The position numbers and the translations under genes are program-made. 41,230 nt of DNA, from NCBI GenBank assembly GCA_016192425.1, contig JACPUE010000008.1:1-41230 (forward strand), read 5' to 3'. Each line of letters starts with the position of its first letter. The first letter of the stretch is position 1. The stretch is from Burkholderiales bacterium. GTDB taxonomy: Bacteria > Pseudomonadota > Gammaproteobacteria > Burkholderiales > Burkholderiaceae_C. Positions 1-11,531 of the stretch are shown piece by piece. The notes under the pieces are model-generated. The model did not search any database. It saw only the letters and a list, made by a program, of their open reading frames with translations, and was not told the origin of the DNA.

Positions 1-196
1 CGGTCATGGTGCCGCCCGTGGCGTAGTTCAGCCCCATCATCAGGCCCGTCTGCGTCTGCTTGCCATAGGCCTCCAGCGGGCCGGTCTTGCTGTACACGTG
101 GGCAATGCGGATTTCGCCCGTCTGCGCCAGGGCAGCGGTGGCAGCGGGCAAGCCTGTGGCCAGGGCGGCCAGGGCCACCAGGGTTCTGCGGTGCAT
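1..196 (-). CDS. ABC transporter periplasmic binding protein, LivK type (3' part outside window)
   Basis: Only the first 65 codons are present; the gene runs off the left edge. The start ATG is at 196-194, preceded by an AGGAGAT ribosome binding site. Residues 1 to about 25 form a signal peptide (MHRRTLVALAALATG, then a small-residue stretch ending ALAQ). The mature start GEIRIAHVYSKTGPLEAYG is the typical opening of branched-chain amino acid/amide-type binding proteins (Peripla_BP_6), which capture a ligand in the periplasm for an ABC importer. The ligand cannot be told from this fragment. A sigma-54 promoter lies just upstream, and the gene beyond it encodes a sigma-54 activator, so uptake is probably inducible. 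Confidence 0.85.
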   Translation of the reverse strand, partial: MHRRTLVALAALATGLPAATAALAQTGEIRIAHVYSKTGPLEAYGKQTQTGLMMGLNYATGGTMT

Positions 197-234
197 GGGG
201 GGGATCTCCTGCAAATGGTTTGTCACCAAATGTT

Positions 235-249
235 GCAGCATTCGTGCCA
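235..249 (-). promoter_or_regulatory. sigma-54 (-24/-12) promoter of the LivK-type gene
   Basis: On the minus strand the sequence reads TGGCACG-AATG-CTGC. This matches the RpoN consensus TGGCACG-N4-TTGC with GG and GC exactly 10 nt apart. Transcription would start near 223, about 27 nt before the start codon at 196, leaving room for the ribosome binding site. The downstream gene and the sigma-54 activator next door make the call coherent. Confidence 0.85.
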
Positions 250-303
250 ACCCATGCGCAGCGTCACATCCCCGTCACAGCAGTGTCAAACCACAGGATT
301 TGG

Positions 304-338
304 CTGGACTTCAGACAGTGCACTTGTCTGGAATCCAG
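304..338. promoter_or_regulatory. 35-bp palindrome, probable upstream activator site
   Basis: A dyad centred on base 321 has outer arms CTGGA/TCCAG and inner arms CAGACA/TGTCTG. Of the 17 base pairs compared, 12 match. Its centre is about 98 bp upstream of the predicted sigma-54 start point, a usual distance for enhancer-type activator sites. It abuts the stop codon of the sigma-54 regulator gene (339). No T-run follows on either strand, so a terminator is less likely. Confidence 0.65.
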
Positions 339-1859
<1,521 letters not shown>

Positions 1860-1910
1860 GGGCACCGATGGTAGCGCGCACGCCGCGGCGCCACGCGGCA
1901 CAATCCCTCC

Positions 1911-2336
1911 ATGAATACCCTGGATTCCATGCGCATCGACAAGTGGCTGTGGTGCGCACGCTTTTTCAAGACCCGTAGCATCGCCGCCGAAGAAATCGGT
2001 AAGGGCCGGGTCATGGTCAACGGCCAAACGGCCAAGTCCTCACGCGAGGTGCGCCCCGGCGACACGGTGGTGCTGCGCCAGGGCACGGTGCAACGCACCG
2101 TGGCCGTGCGCGCCCTCAGCCCGCAGCGCGGGCCTGCGCCAGTAGCCCAGCAACTGTACGAAGAAACGGCCGACAGCATCGCGGCTCGCGAACACCAGCA
2201 GGAACTGCGCCGCCTGGCCCCCGAACCTGCCCTGGCCCTGACCGAAGGCCGCCCCACCAAGCGCGACCGCCGCCAACTGGAACGCGAGCGCAGCGGCGGC
2301 TGGGGGGATCGCTGGAGCGCGTCGGTGGATGGCTAG
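1911..2336 (+). CDS. hslR: S4-domain RNA-binding protein, Hsp15 (HslR) family
   Basis: 141 residues. The S4 fold is at residues 7-70 (MRIDKWLWCARFFKTRSIAAEEI, with VMVNG and the loop VRPGDTVVL). A charged tail ends KRDRRQLERERSGGWGDRW, typical of Hsp15. Family members bind 50S subunits carrying stalled nascent chains and help recycle them after heat shock. Translation could also begin at the second Met (1929), immediately before RIDKWLW; neither has a clear Shine-Dalgarno sequence. The gene is divergent from the sigma-54 regulator and ends just before a strong hairpin terminator. Confidence 0.85.
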   Translation: MNTLDSMRIDKWLWCARFFKTRSIAAEEIGKGRVMVNGQTAKSSREVRPGDTVVLRQGTVQRTVAVRALSPQRGPAPVAQQLYEETADSIAAREHQQELRRLAPEPALALTEGRPTKRDRRQLERERSGGWGDRWSASVDG

Positions 2337-2358
2337 CCCACAGCGGCACACCAACAAA

Positions 2359-2390
2359 AAAGCCCTGCGCCAGAACTGGCGCAGGGCTTT
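2359..2390. terminator. bidirectional rho-independent terminator
   Basis: A perfect stem of about 15 bp (AAAGCCCTGCGCCAG pairing with CTGGCGCAGGGCTTT) has an A-run on the left and a T-run on the right. It sits between hslR (plus) and tRNA-Ser (minus) and can serve both. Confidence 0.85.
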
Positions 2391-2397
2391 GGATGCT

Positions 2398-2490
2398 TGG
2401 CGGAAACGGAGGGATTCGAACCCTCGATGAGGCTCTACACCCCATACTCCCTTAGCAGGGGAGCACCTTCGGCCACTCGGTCACGTTTCC
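2398..2490 (-). tRNA. tRNA-Ser (anticodon GCU)
   Basis: A 93-nt class II tRNA. The acceptor stem GGAAACG pairs with CGTTTCC. The discriminator is G and CCA is encoded (2398-2400). The anticodon stem-loop CTCCCCTGCTAAGGGAG carries GCT. A long variable arm is present and the T loop is GGTTCGAATCC. It lies 38 bp downstream of lysC on the same strand. Confidence 0.96.
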
Positions 2491-2528
2491 AGGCAATCCC
2501 GCTATTATGCCTCAGTTTGAGGCTGTTT

Positions 2529-3797
2529 TCACTCGGCTGGCTTGTCCAGGCCAAATGCCGTGTGCAGCGAACGCACGGCCAGTTCGAGGTATTTCTCGTC
2601 GATGACGACGGAGGTCTTGATCTCGCTGGTGGAGATCATCTGGATGTTGATGCCCTCTTCGCTGAGCGTGCGGAACATGGTGCTGGCCACGCCCACATGG
2701 CTGCGCATGCCGATGCCGACGATGCTGACCTTGCAGATCTTGGTGTCGCCCACCACTTCCTGCGCGCCCAGAGCGGGCACGATCTTCTCTTTCAGCAGAT
2801 CGACGGTGCGCGCGTAGTCGTTGCGGTGCACGGTGAAGCTGAAGTCGGTCTTGCCGTCCTTGCTGAGGTTCTGGATGATGACGTCCACCTCGATGTTGGC
2901 ATCGGCCACGGGGCCCAGGATGCGGTAGGCCACGCCGGGGGTGTCGGGCACGCCGAGCACGGAGATCTTGGCTTCATCGCGGTTGAAGGCGATGCCGGAT
3001 ACGACGGCTTGTTCCATTTTTTCGTCTTCCTCAAAAGTGATCAAGGTGCCGGAGCGGGCTTCCTCGTTGATGTCGATGTCCCAGGGCGTGAAGCTGGAGA
3101 GCACGCGCACGGGCACCTTGTACTTGCCTGCAAATTCGACCGAGCGGATCTGCAGCACCTTGCTGCCCAGGCTGGCCATTTCGAGCATTTCTTCAAAGCT
3201 CACGGTGGACAGGCGCCGTGCGGCCGGGGCCACGCGCGGGTCGGTGGTGTAGACGCCATCGACGTCGGTGTAGATCAGGCATTCGTCGGCCTTCATGGCG
3301 GCTGCCACGGCCACGGCCGAGGTGTCGGAGCCGCCACGGCCCAGTGTGGTGATGTGGCCTTGCTCGTCGATGCCCTGGAAACCGGTGACGATGACCACCT
3401 TGCCTGCGGCCAGGTCGGCGCGCACGCGCTGGTCTTCGATGGATTCGATGCGGGCCTTGGTGTAGCTGCTGTCGGTGCGGATGGGCACCTGCCAGCCCGC
3501 ATAGCTGACGGATTCCATGCCTTCGGACTGCAGGGCAATGGCCAGCAGCGCCGACGAGGCCTGCTCGCCGGTAGAGGCCAGCATGTCCAGTTCGCGGTGG
3601 TAGGCCTGGGTGGCGCGCCCGGGGGCCAATTCCTTGGCCAGGCCCAGCAGGCGGTTGGTTTCGCCGCTCATGGCGCTGGGCACCACGACGATCTGGTGGC
3701 CGGCACGCGCCCATTTGGCCACGCGTTTGGCAACGTTGCGGATGCGCTCGGTGGACCCCATCGAGGTGCCGCCGTACTTGTGAACGATCAATGCCAT
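2529..3797 (-). CDS. lysC: aspartate kinase
   Basis: 422 residues. It phosphorylates L-aspartate, the first step to lysine, threonine and methionine. The N-terminal kinase motif is [11 protein letters not shown] (KFGGTS type). [24 protein letters not shown] and [11 protein letters not shown] complete the amino-acid kinase active site. Two ACT domains follow, with [23 protein letters not shown] and [19 protein letters not shown]. The size fits a monofunctional, feedback-regulated enzyme. The start is the ATG at 3795-3797; the reading frame stays open upstream but overlaps tilS. tilS lies 92 bp upstream and tRNA-Ser follows. Confidence 0.96.
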   Translation of the reverse strand: MALIVHKYGGTSMGSTERIRNVAKRVAKWARAGHQIVVVPSAMSGETNRLLGLAKELAPGRATQAYHRELDMLASTGEQASSALLAIALQSEGMESVSYAGWQVPIRTDSSYTKARIESIEDQRVRADLAAGKVVIVTGFQGIDEQGHITTLGRGGSDTSAVAVAAAMKADECLIYTDVDGVYTTDPRVAPAARRLSTVSFEEMLEMASLGSKVLQIRSVEFAGKYKVPVRVLSSFTPWDIDINEEARSGTLITFEEDEKMEQAVVSGIAFNRDEAKISVLGVPDTPGVAYRILGPVADANIEVDVIIQNLSKDGKTDFSFTVHRNDYARTVDLLKEKIVPALGAQEVVGDTKICKVSIVGIGMRSHVGVASTMFRTLSEEGINIQMISTSEIKTSVVIDEKYLELAVRSLHTAFGLDKPAE

Positions 3798-3889
3798 GGG
3801 AGAGCTGTGTGACGAATCCGGGGGCTGCGGCGCGGGGTGGACACTGTTTTGGTGGGCGCCGCCGGGCTTCGTGCAGTAGGGGCCAAAAC

Positions 3890-4840
3890 TCAGGGATTGT
3901 ACCAACGCAGCCCGTCGCCCTCGCGCACCACCGTTCCGCGCCCGGCCTTGAGGTGGATCTGGTGCCCGCGCGTGCGGCAGGCGTCGATCTGCACGAGCAG
4001 CGCCTGCAGTTGCGCCGCGCTGGGGGTGGTGTGGTGCGCCTGGCGCAGCCAGTGGCGCAGCACGTTGGCCTGGCGCGCACGGCCCAGTTGCTGCAGCGCG
4101 GCAATGCGCGGCGGGCTGCCCACCTGGGCCAGGTCTTGCGCTGCCAGTTCCTGCAGCAGCTCGCTGGCCTGCGCTGCGTGTGCGGCGCTGCGGGCAAAGG
4201 TGTCGCGGAAGGCGGGGAAGGCTGCTTCCAGCGCAGGCAGCAGTTGCGCCCGGATGCGGTTGCGTGTGTAGTGCGGGTCTTGGTTGCTGGGGTCCTCCAC
4301 CCAGCTTTGGCCGCGTGTGCGCAGCCAGTTGCGCAACTGCGCGCCGGGCACGCGCAGCAGCGGGCGGTGCCAGTGCAGCCCTGCAGCCTGCCAATGCGTC
4401 GGCATGGACGCCAGCCCCGCCACCCCGGCACCGCGCGACAGAGCCAGCAGCAGGGTTTCGATCTGGTCGTCTGCATGCTGCGCCAACGCTATTGATTTGA
4501 TAGCTAGTCCCGCAATACCAGCAAGCGCTGCAGCCTCCAAACATTGGTAGCGCACAATGCGTGCCGCGTCTTCAGGGCTTTGCCCCGGCGCTGCGCGCGC
4601 ATCCACACGCTGCACGGCCAGGGGTACGCCCAGGCGCTGGCACAGCGCAGTGCATTGCTGCTCGAAGGCATCGGCCGCATCCTGCAGGCCGTGGTGCACA
4701 TGGATGGCCGCCACCTGGCCGGGCCAGCGCTCTGCGCAGGCCAGCAGCAAGGCCGTGGAATCGGCACCCCCGCTGAAGGCCACGGCCAAGGGCAGCACGG
4801 GGGCGAAACCGGCCATGGCCTGGTCGAGCGCCAAGGTCAC
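3890..4840 (-). CDS. tilS: tRNA(Ile)-lysidine synthetase
   Basis: 316 residues from a GTG at 4838-4840 preceded by TTGGAG; the frame is open to 4924. The enzyme converts the wobble C of tRNA-Ile(CAU) to lysidine so that it reads AUA. The PP-loop motif SGGADS is at residues 23-28, HHGLQ at 49-53, QHADDQIETLLL just after 120, and WVEDPSNQD further on. Residues 98-119 (CLEAAALAGIAGLAIKSIAL) are encoded by a copy of the dispersed repeat at 4486-4547. Compared with what I recall of relatives, this stretch between RY and the HADDQ motif is about four residues longer. The product is probably still active because the gene is essential in most bacteria. Confidence 0.93.
   Translation of the reverse strand: MTLALDQAMAGFAPVLPLAVAFSGGADSTALLLACAERWPGQVAAIHVHHGLQDAADAFEQQCTALCQRLGVPLAVQRVDARAAPGQSPEDAARIVRYQCLEAAALAGIAGLAIKSIALAQHADDQIETLLLALSRGAGVAGLASMPTHWQAAGLHWHRPLLRVPGAQLRNWLRTRGQSWVEDPSNQDPHYTRNRIRAQLLPALEAAFPAFRDTFARSAAHAAQASELLQELAAQDLAQVGSPPRIAALQQLGRARQANVLRHWLRQAHHTTPSAAQLQALLVQIDACRTRGHQIHLKAGRGTVVREGDGLRWYNP
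4486..4547 (+). repeat. dispersed repeat copy 1, inside tilS
   Basis: Reads GCTATTGATTTGATAGCT, then AGCAAGCGCTGCAGCC and TCCAAA on the plus strand. It matches the layout of the other copies: an AT-rich dyad GCTAT...ATAGCT, then an AAGCGCTAGAGGCC block, then an AATTT/CAAA tail. It lies wholly within tilS, antisense to its reading direction. Confidence 0.8.
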
Positions 4841-4974
4841 GGCAGGGCTCCAAGAATTTGCACGGTACGCATGCGCCGATTGTGCGGCATGCCTTCTTGC
4901 ACGGACGCATGGCGCCACGGGCACAGCATGGCGCGGCGCGCTTCAGCCACCAGCGCGACGCAAGGAAAGCGGCG

Positions 4975-6783
4975 TCACGACGCCAGGCGGAAGCTCCCCA
5001 CCACCTCGGTCAGGCGCACGGACTGGTCCTTGAGGCTTTGCGCCGCGGCGGCGCTTTCTTCGACCAGGGCGGCGTTCTGCTGCGTCATCTGGTCCAGGTG
5101 GCCCACGGCCTGGCCCACCTCGGCAATGCTGGTGCTTTGCTCGTTGGTGGAGGCCGCGATCTCGGCCATGATGTCGGTCACGCGCTGCACCGCCTGCACT
5201 ACCTCAGACATGGTGGCGCCCGCATCGTGCACCAGGCGCGAGCCGTTGGAGACCTGCTCGACCGAGGTGCCAATGAGCTGCTTGATCTCCTTGGCCGCCC
5301 CGGCGCTGCGCCCTGCCAGTGCGCGCACTTCGCTGGCCACCACGGCAAAGCCGCGCCCCTGCTCACCCGCACGGGCGGCCTCGACAGCCGCGTTCAGCGC
5401 CAGGATGTTGGTCTGGAAGGCAATGCCGTCGATCACCTGGATGATGTCCTCGATCTTGCGCGAGGCGGCGTTGATCTGGTCCATGGTGCGCACCACGTCC
5501 CCCACCACCTGCCCGCCGCGCTGCGCCACGGTCGAGGCCTGGGCCACCATCTGGTTGGCCTGGCGTGCGGCATCGGCGTTGTGGCGCACGGTTTCGGTCA
5601 GCTGCTGCATCGATGCGGTGGTTTCCTCCAGGCTGGAAGCCGTCAGCTCGGTGCGGCTGCTCAGGTCCTGGTTGCCGGTGGCAATCTCCTCGGCCGCCAC
5701 GCGCACCGAGCCGCTGGCGTCGCGGATCTGCACCAGCACCCCGGCGAGCTTGCTGGCAAAGCTGTTGAAGCCTTCGGCAATCTGGGCCAGTTCGTCTTCA
5801 CCCTGGGCGTCGATGCGGCGCGAGAGGTCGCCCTCGCCCGAGCCAATGTTGCGCATGGCGTCGCGCACCTGCGTCAGGCGCCGCAGCCGCTGCGCCAGAA
5901 TGCCCGCCAGCACCGCACCAGCCACCACCAGCACCACCAGCCCGGTGAGCGCCGACACCTGCAGCATGGTGCCGATGGCCGACAGCGCCTCGGCCTTGTC
6001 CAGCGCAATGGCCAGCATCCAGCCCGTGCCCTCCACCGGCGCCACGGCCAGCAGCACCGCACGGCCTTGCAGGTCCATGGCCTGCAGGTCGGCGCTGCGC
6101 GCCATTTGCGCCAGCGCAGACGCCGACAACTGCGGCGAAAGTTCGGCCGCAGGCTTGAGGGCGAGCTTCACGTCGGGGTGGGCGATGATGTTGCCGTCAC
6201 TCCCTACCAGGAAGGCGTAGCTGGAGGGCGTGGGCTTGATCGAGGCCACGTTGGCCACCACCGCCGCCAGCGAAACGTCGCCCGCCAGCACGGCCTTGAC
6301 GTCGCTGCCCTGGCGCGCTGCCTGGGCAAAGGTCACCACCAGGCCGGCGCCGCCCGCATCGGCATAGGGCGCGGTCAGAATGCCCGCCTGCGCTGCGGCA
6401 GCCTGCTGGTACCAGGGGCGGGCCGTGGGGTCGTAGTCCGGCGGCAGGTTCTGCGGCTCGGAGAACACCGTGCGCTTGTCTGCGTAGCCAAAGTAGGTGG
6501 TGTGAAAGCTCCCGGCCTTTTGCAGCATGTTGAGGTAGCGCGCGGGGTCGGCCTCGTCCAGCACGGCAGCAGAGGACTGCACGATGGCGGCCTTGGCGCG
6601 CACCCAGTCGCGCAGGGCGTCGGTATGGCTCAGGGCCAGCGCGCGCGATTGGGCACTGAGCTGGCTGTAAGCCTGGCTGCGCGCCGTGAGGTAGTTGGCC
6701 GTGGCCAGGGCGCCCAGGCCTGCCAGCAGGCAGGCCACGCAAATCAGCAGGATCTGACCGCGCAGGGTCTTGAGGATGGCCAT
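4975..6783 (-). CDS. methyl-accepting chemotaxis protein, dCache sensor
   Basis: 602 residues from the ATG at 6781-6783, which follows an AGGAGAG ribosome binding site; a further in-frame ATG at 6804 is less likely. A membrane helix lies at about residues 8-31. A periplasmic dCache sensor region follows, with the signature [11 protein letters not shown], then a second helix ([16 protein letters not shown]) near residue 285. A HAMP domain ([23 protein letters not shown]) and a long cytoplasmic coiled coil complete it. The conserved hairpin tip reads [22 protein letters not shown]. There is no C-terminal CheR-binding pentapeptide. It signals to CheA/CheW; the ligand is unknown. It sits between accA and tilS. 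Confidence 0.95.
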   Translation of the reverse strand: MAILKTLRGQILLICVACLLAGLGALATANYLTARSQAYSQLSAQSRALALSHTDALRDWVRAKAAIVQSSAAVLDEADPARYLNMLQKAGSFHTTYFGYADKRTVFSEPQNLPPDYDPTARPWYQQAAAAQAGILTAPYADAGGAGLVVTFAQAARQGSDVKAVLAGDVSLAAVVANVASIKPTPSSYAFLVGSDGNIIAHPDVKLALKPAAELSPQLSASALAQMARSADLQAMDLQGRAVLLAVAPVEGTGWMLAIALDKAEALSAIGTMLQVSALTGLVVLVVAGAVLAGILAQRLRRLTQVRDAMRNIGSGEGDLSRRIDAQGEDELAQIAEGFNSFASKLAGVLVQIRDASGSVRVAAEEIATGNQDLSSRTELTASSLEETTASMQQLTETVRHNADAARQANQMVAQASTVAQRGGQVVGDVVRTMDQINAASRKIEDIIQVIDGIAFQTNILALNAAVEAARAGEQGRGFAVVASEVRALAGRSAGAAKEIKQLIGTSVEQVSNGSRLVHDAGATMSEVVQAVQRVTDIMAEIAASTNEQSTSIAEVGQAVGHLDQMTQQNAALVEESAAAAQSLKDQSVRLTEVVGSFRLAS

Positions 6784-6901
6784 GGTGCTCTCCTTGGGCC
6801 GCATGCTGCGGCAGCTTTGGAGGGCATATTACAACCGGACGCATTTTGCCATCCACGGGTTTGCACGCACCCGTGGGACGGGTGCGACACCACCTGCGAG
6901 A

Positions 6902-7876
6902 TCAGTTGTCGGCCTTGGTATCGTTGAAGCGCCCGTAGCTCTGCAGGCGCTCGTAGCGGCGATCGAGCAGGTCCTTGGTCTTGAGATCCGCCACCTGGCG
7001 GAAGGCGTCGCCCAGGGCGCGCTTGAGCAGCGAGGCCATCTGCTTGGGGTCGCGGTGGGCGCCGCCCACGGGTTCGTTGACGATCTTGTCCACCAGGCCC
7101 AGCGCCTTGAGGCGGTGCGCCGTGATGCCCAGGGCCTCGGCGGCTTCCTGGGCTTTGTCGCTGGTCTTCCAGAGAATGGAGGCGCAGCCCTCGGGGCTGA
7201 TGACGGAGTACACGGAGTACTGCAGCATCAGCACCTGGTCAGCCACGGAGAGCGCCAGCGCGCCGCCCGAGCCGCCCTCGCCGATGATGGTGGTGATGAT
7301 GGGCACTTCGAGCTGCGCCATCTCGTAGATATTGCGGCCAATGGCTTCGGACTGGCCGCGCTCCTCGGCGTCGATGCCGGGGAAGGCGCCGGGCGTGTCG
7401 ACAAAGGTGAATACGGGCAGCTTGAACTTCTCGGCCGTCTTCATCAGGCGCAGCGCCTTGCGGTAGCCCTCGGGGCGCGTCATGCCGAAGTTGCGCAGCG
7501 CACGCTCCTTGGTGTCGCGCCCTTTCTGGTGGCCCAGCACCAGGCAGGCGTGGCCGTTGAAGCGCGCCAGGCCGCCCACGATGGACAGGTCATCGGCAAA
7601 GTGCCGGTCGCCGTGCAGTTCGACAAAGTCGGTGAACAGCTCGCGCACATAGTCCAGCGTGTAGGGCCGCTCGGGGTGGCGCGCTATTTTTGTGATCTGC
7701 CAGGGCGAGAGGCTGGAGTAGATGTCCTTGGTGAGCTGCTGGCTCTTCTTGCTGAGCTGCTCGATCTCGTCGGAAATATCGACCGCGCTTTCCGTCTGTA
7801 CGTAGCGCAGTTCTTCGATCTTGGTTTCGAGCTCTGCGATCGGGGACTCGAAGTCCAGGAAGGTTTTTTTCGCCAA
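6902..7876 (-). CDS. accA: acetyl-CoA carboxylase carboxyltransferase alpha subunit
   Basis: 324 residues. With AccD it transfers carboxyl from carboxybiotin to acetyl-CoA, giving malonyl-CoA for fatty acid synthesis. Recognisable segments are [18 protein letters not shown] at the start, [40 protein letters not shown] and [12 protein letters not shown] with [11 protein letters not shown]. The start appears to be TTG (7874-7876) with a strong AGAGGAGA ribosome binding site 8 nt before it; no suitable ATG gives the family N-terminus. It lies 180 bp downstream of the glycosylase gene. Confidence 0.96.
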   Translation of the reverse strand: MAKKTFLDFESPIAELETKIEELRYVQTESAVDISDEIEQLSKKSQQLTKDIYSSLSPWQITKIARHPERPYTLDYVRELFTDFVELHGDRHFADDLSIVGGLARFNGHACLVLGHQKGRDTKERALRNFGMTRPEGYRKALRLMKTAEKFKLPVFTFVDTPGAFPGIDAEERGQSEAIGRNIYEMAQLEVPIITTIIGEGGSGGALALSVADQVLMLQYSVYSVISPEGCASILWKTSDKAQEAAEALGITAHRLKALGLVDKIVNEPVGGAHRDPKQMASLLKRALGDAFRQVADLKTKDLLDRRYERLQSYGRFNDTKADN

Positions 7877-7984
7877 GATGATTCTCCTCTTGTCTTTCAG
7901 ATATCCAGTGCGCGCTGCCCGCGAAACTGGCGCTGCCCAGGCCAGGGCTCCCGCGCAAGGGCCGCCCCGCAGCGCCGGGAGCGT

Positions 7985-8023
7985 CCCCCTGCCCGCAGCG
8001 CAAAGCGCTGCGAGAGCGGGGGG
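7985..8023. repeat. GC-rich hairpin between accA and the glycosylase gene
   Basis: An inverted repeat with the core CGCAGCGC-AAA-GCGCTGCG is flanked by C-runs on the left and G-runs on the right, giving a stem of about 17 bp with mismatches. There is no T-run, so it is not a classical terminator. It may stabilise or process the mRNA, or be an extragenic palindromic repeat. It is the only such unit in this window. Confidence 0.6.
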
Positions 8024-8056
8024 AAGGCCCGCAGGGCCTCAGGGGGGTGTCCCATA

Positions 8057-8716
8057 TCAATACGTCACCGGCAGCGGATCCAGCGAGCGCCAAATATACC
8101 AAGTGGCCACGCTGCACCAGGGCTGCCAGGCCTGGGCGACCTCGCGGGCGTCGCTGCGGCTGACCGGGTCGCCCGAAAAATAGTTCTGGCTGATGCCGTT
8201 GATGAGCCCCACGTCGTCCAGCGGCAGCACGTTGGGCCGCAGCAGATGGAAGATGAGGAACATCTCGGCCGTCCAGCGGCCGATGCCGCGGATAGCCACC
8301 AGCTCGGCGATGATGGCTTCGTCCTCCATGCCGTGCCAGCCGTCCACATGCAGCTTGCCCGCGTCGAAATGCAGGGCCAGATCCACCAGGTACTCGACCT
8401 TGCGCGCCGACAGGCCGGCGGCGCGCATGTCGTCGATCTTGAGCTTGAGCACGGCCGCAGGCGTCATGCGGCGCGGCAGCGCAGCAAAGCGGTCCCACAC
8501 CGTCTGCGCGGCCTTGACCGAGATCTGCTGGCCCACGATGCTGCGCGCCAGCGTGACGAAGGCATCCCCGCGCGACTGCAGCACGGCGTCGCCGTACTGC
8601 GGGATCAGGCGCTTCATCACCCGGTCCTTCTTCATGAGGTGCTTGCACGCCTCGGCCCAATAGCCGGGCGAGGCGGGGCCGGTGGCCTCGATTGCTATCT
8701 TTTTAGTAGCTGGCAC
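8057..8716 (-). CDS. DNA-3-methyladenine glycosylase (HhH-GPD superfamily, AlkA-like)
   Basis: 219 residues. Members excise alkylated purines from DNA. The helix-hairpin-helix and catalytic region reads LVAIRGIGRWTAEMFLIF followed by VLPLDDVGL, where the second Asp of the DD pair is the expected catalytic residue. FVTLARSIVGQQISVKAAQ is the usual N-terminal signature. The best start is GTG at 8714-8716, giving MPATKKIAIEATG. The first ten codons lie inside a dispersed-repeat copy, so this N-terminus was supplied or reshaped by the repeat; a start nearer YWAEACKHL is possible. cysS lies 45 bp upstream. Confidence 0.88.
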   Translation of the reverse strand: MPATKKIAIEATGPASPGYWAEACKHLMKKDRVMKRLIPQYGDAVLQSRGDAFVTLARSIVGQQISVKAAQTVWDRFAALPRRMTPAAVLKLKIDDMRAAGLSARKVEYLVDLALHFDAGKLHVDGWHGMEDEAIIAELVAIRGIGRWTAEMFLIFHLLRPNVLPLDDVGLINGISQNYFSGDPVSRSDAREVAQAWQPWCSVATWYIWRSLDPLPVTY

Positions 8717-8758
8717 CGCTTACCCCATAAGCCATGGAAGCCAATTTTTGCATCAAAA
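8689..8758 (+). repeat. dispersed repeat copy 2, between cysS and the glycosylase gene
   Basis: Reads ATTGCTATCTTTTTAGTAGCT, then CACCGCTTACCCCATAAGCC, GAAGCCAATTTTTGCATCAA on the plus strand. It begins inside the glycosylase gene, where it encodes the first ten codons in antisense, and ends just before the cysS stop at 8762. Confidence 0.8.
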
Positions 8759-8761
8759 CCA

Positions 8762-10138
<1,377 letters not shown>

Positions 10139-10339
10139 GGAATGGTGTTCAGGAATCAGGAGGAGGGGGCGGCCGCACCTGCAAGCGGCTGGCAGGGGGC
10201 AACGTCGGGGCGGCGCCGGAACGCCATGGGTAATTACCAGTGGCAACAGGATTCGTGCATGAGACCCCCTCAGCTACAATCCGCCGAAGTATAAGCCCGG
10301 CCCGGGTTCGGGCGTTTTCACACCCCTGAACAGCACGCC

Positions 10340-11467
10340 ATGACGCACGTTCGCCGCACACTCCCCCGATTCCTGCGCCTGCTGGCCCTGGCAACCCTGG
10401 TGGGAACAGGCCTGGCCCACGCCAACGACTACAGCGAAATCACCCAGTTGCTCAAGGCCGGCAAGCCCGCCGACGCCCTGGCCAAGGCCGACCAGCGCCT
10501 GGCCGAGACCCCGCGCGACCCGCAGTTGCGCTTTCTGCGCGGCGTGGCCCAGGCCGATGCGGGCAAGCAAAGCGATGCCATCGTCACCTTCACCAAGCTG
10601 ACCGAGGAATACCCCGAGCTGCCCGAGCCCTACAACAACCTGGCCGTGCTTTACGCGGGCCAGAACCAGCTCGACAAGTCCCGCGCCGCGCTGGAAATGG
10701 CCATCCGCACCAACCCCAGCTACGCCACCGCGCACGAAAACCTGGGCGACATCTACGCCAAGCTCGCCAGCCAGGCCTACAGCAAGGCCTTGCAGCTCGA
10801 CGCCAACACGGCCAACTCGGTCAAGCCCAAGCTGGCCATGATCCGCAGCCTGTTCAGCGCCGACGCAGGCCGTGGCGCACGCACCAGCGCTGCCACGCCC
10901 GCTGCACCGGCAGCCCCCCCTGCACCGGCTGCCAAGCCAGCCGCCACGGTGGCCGCCGCCCCTGCCATCGCCCCCGCACCGGTCCAGGCCACCAGCCCGG
11001 CGCCCGCCCCCCAGGCCAGCGCCGCGCCCGCTGCACCTGCGCCTGTGGCGGCAGCCAGCCCGGCCCCCACGGCAGCCCCCGCATCGGCCCCCGCGCCCGC
11101 TGCGGCCAAGGCAGCAGAAAGCGACACCGCCGCGCGCGATGTGAAAGCAGCCGTCGAAGCCTGGGCCGCAGCCTGGGCCGCCAAGGACATGAAAGCCTAC
11201 CTGGGCGCCTACGGCAAAGACTTCACCCCGCCCAACCGCCAGAGCCGCGCCGCCTGGGAGAAGGAGCGCGAAGCGCGCATCGTGGGCAAGTCGCGCATCA
11301 GCGTCAAGCTCTCGGATCTGCATGTCAGCGTGCAGGGCGACAAGGCCACCGTACGCTTCCAGCAGGCCTACAGCGCCGATGCACTGAACGTCTCCAGCCG
11401 CAAGACGCTGGATCTGGTGCAGCACCAGGGCCGCTGGATCATCGTGCGCGAGTCCACCGGCGGCTGA
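10340..11467 (+). CDS. periplasmic TPR protein with C-terminal NTF2-like domain
   Basis: 375 residues. A signal peptide occupies about 1-28 (ending GLAHA). Tetratricopeptide repeats fill about 30-165, including PEPYNNLAVLYAGQNQLDKS and YATAHENLGDIYAKLA. A long Ala/Pro linker of about 90 residues follows. The C-terminal domain (about 265-375; VEAWAAAWAAKDMKAYLGAY ... GRWIIVRES) resembles the SnoaL/NTF2-like fold found at the end of some L,D-transpeptidase-associated proteins. The next gene, an L,D-transpeptidase, ends in a related domain. The protein is probably a scaffold in the periplasm; its partner is unknown. It opens a plus-strand operon. Confidence 0.8.
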   Translation: MTHVRRTLPRFLRLLALATLVGTGLAHANDYSEITQLLKAGKPADALAKADQRLAETPRDPQLRFLRGVAQADAGKQSDAIVTFTKLTEEYPELPEPYNNLAVLYAGQNQLDKSRAALEMAIRTNPSYATAHENLGDIYAKLASQAYSKALQLDANTANSVKPKLAMIRSLFSADAGRGARTSAATPAAPAAPPAPAAKPAATVAAAPAIAPAPVQATSPAPAPQASAAPAAPAPVAAASPAPTAAPASAPAPAAAKAAESDTAARDVKAAVEAWAAAWAAKDMKAYLGAYGKDFTPPNRQSRAAWEKEREARIVGKSRISVKLSDLHVSVQGDKATVRFQQAYSADALNVSSRKTLDLVQHQGRWIIVRESTGG

Positions 11468-11531
11468 TGCGAGGTTTCCCATCCCTCTTGGGCCGCCGCC
11501 CGGCGGCACGGTTTTCTTGCTGAGTCTGCGC

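Noticed and set aside
304-338. Palindrome as terminator of the sigma-54 regulator gene
   Set aside because: No T-run on either side, and its place upstream of a sigma-54 promoter fits an activator site better. A double role is not excluded.
2398-2490. tRNA-Ser as an integration site
   Set aside because: No repeated tRNA 3' end, integrase or foreign DNA is found beside it.
3798-3889. Possible riboswitch before lysC
   Set aside because: Only 92 bp separate tilS and lysC, too short for a lysine riboswitch, and no conserved core or terminator is seen.
10285-10312. Small GC hairpin with TTTT before the TPR gene as an attenuator
   Set aside because: The stem is only about 5 bp with a short T-run and no leader peptide; too weak to call.
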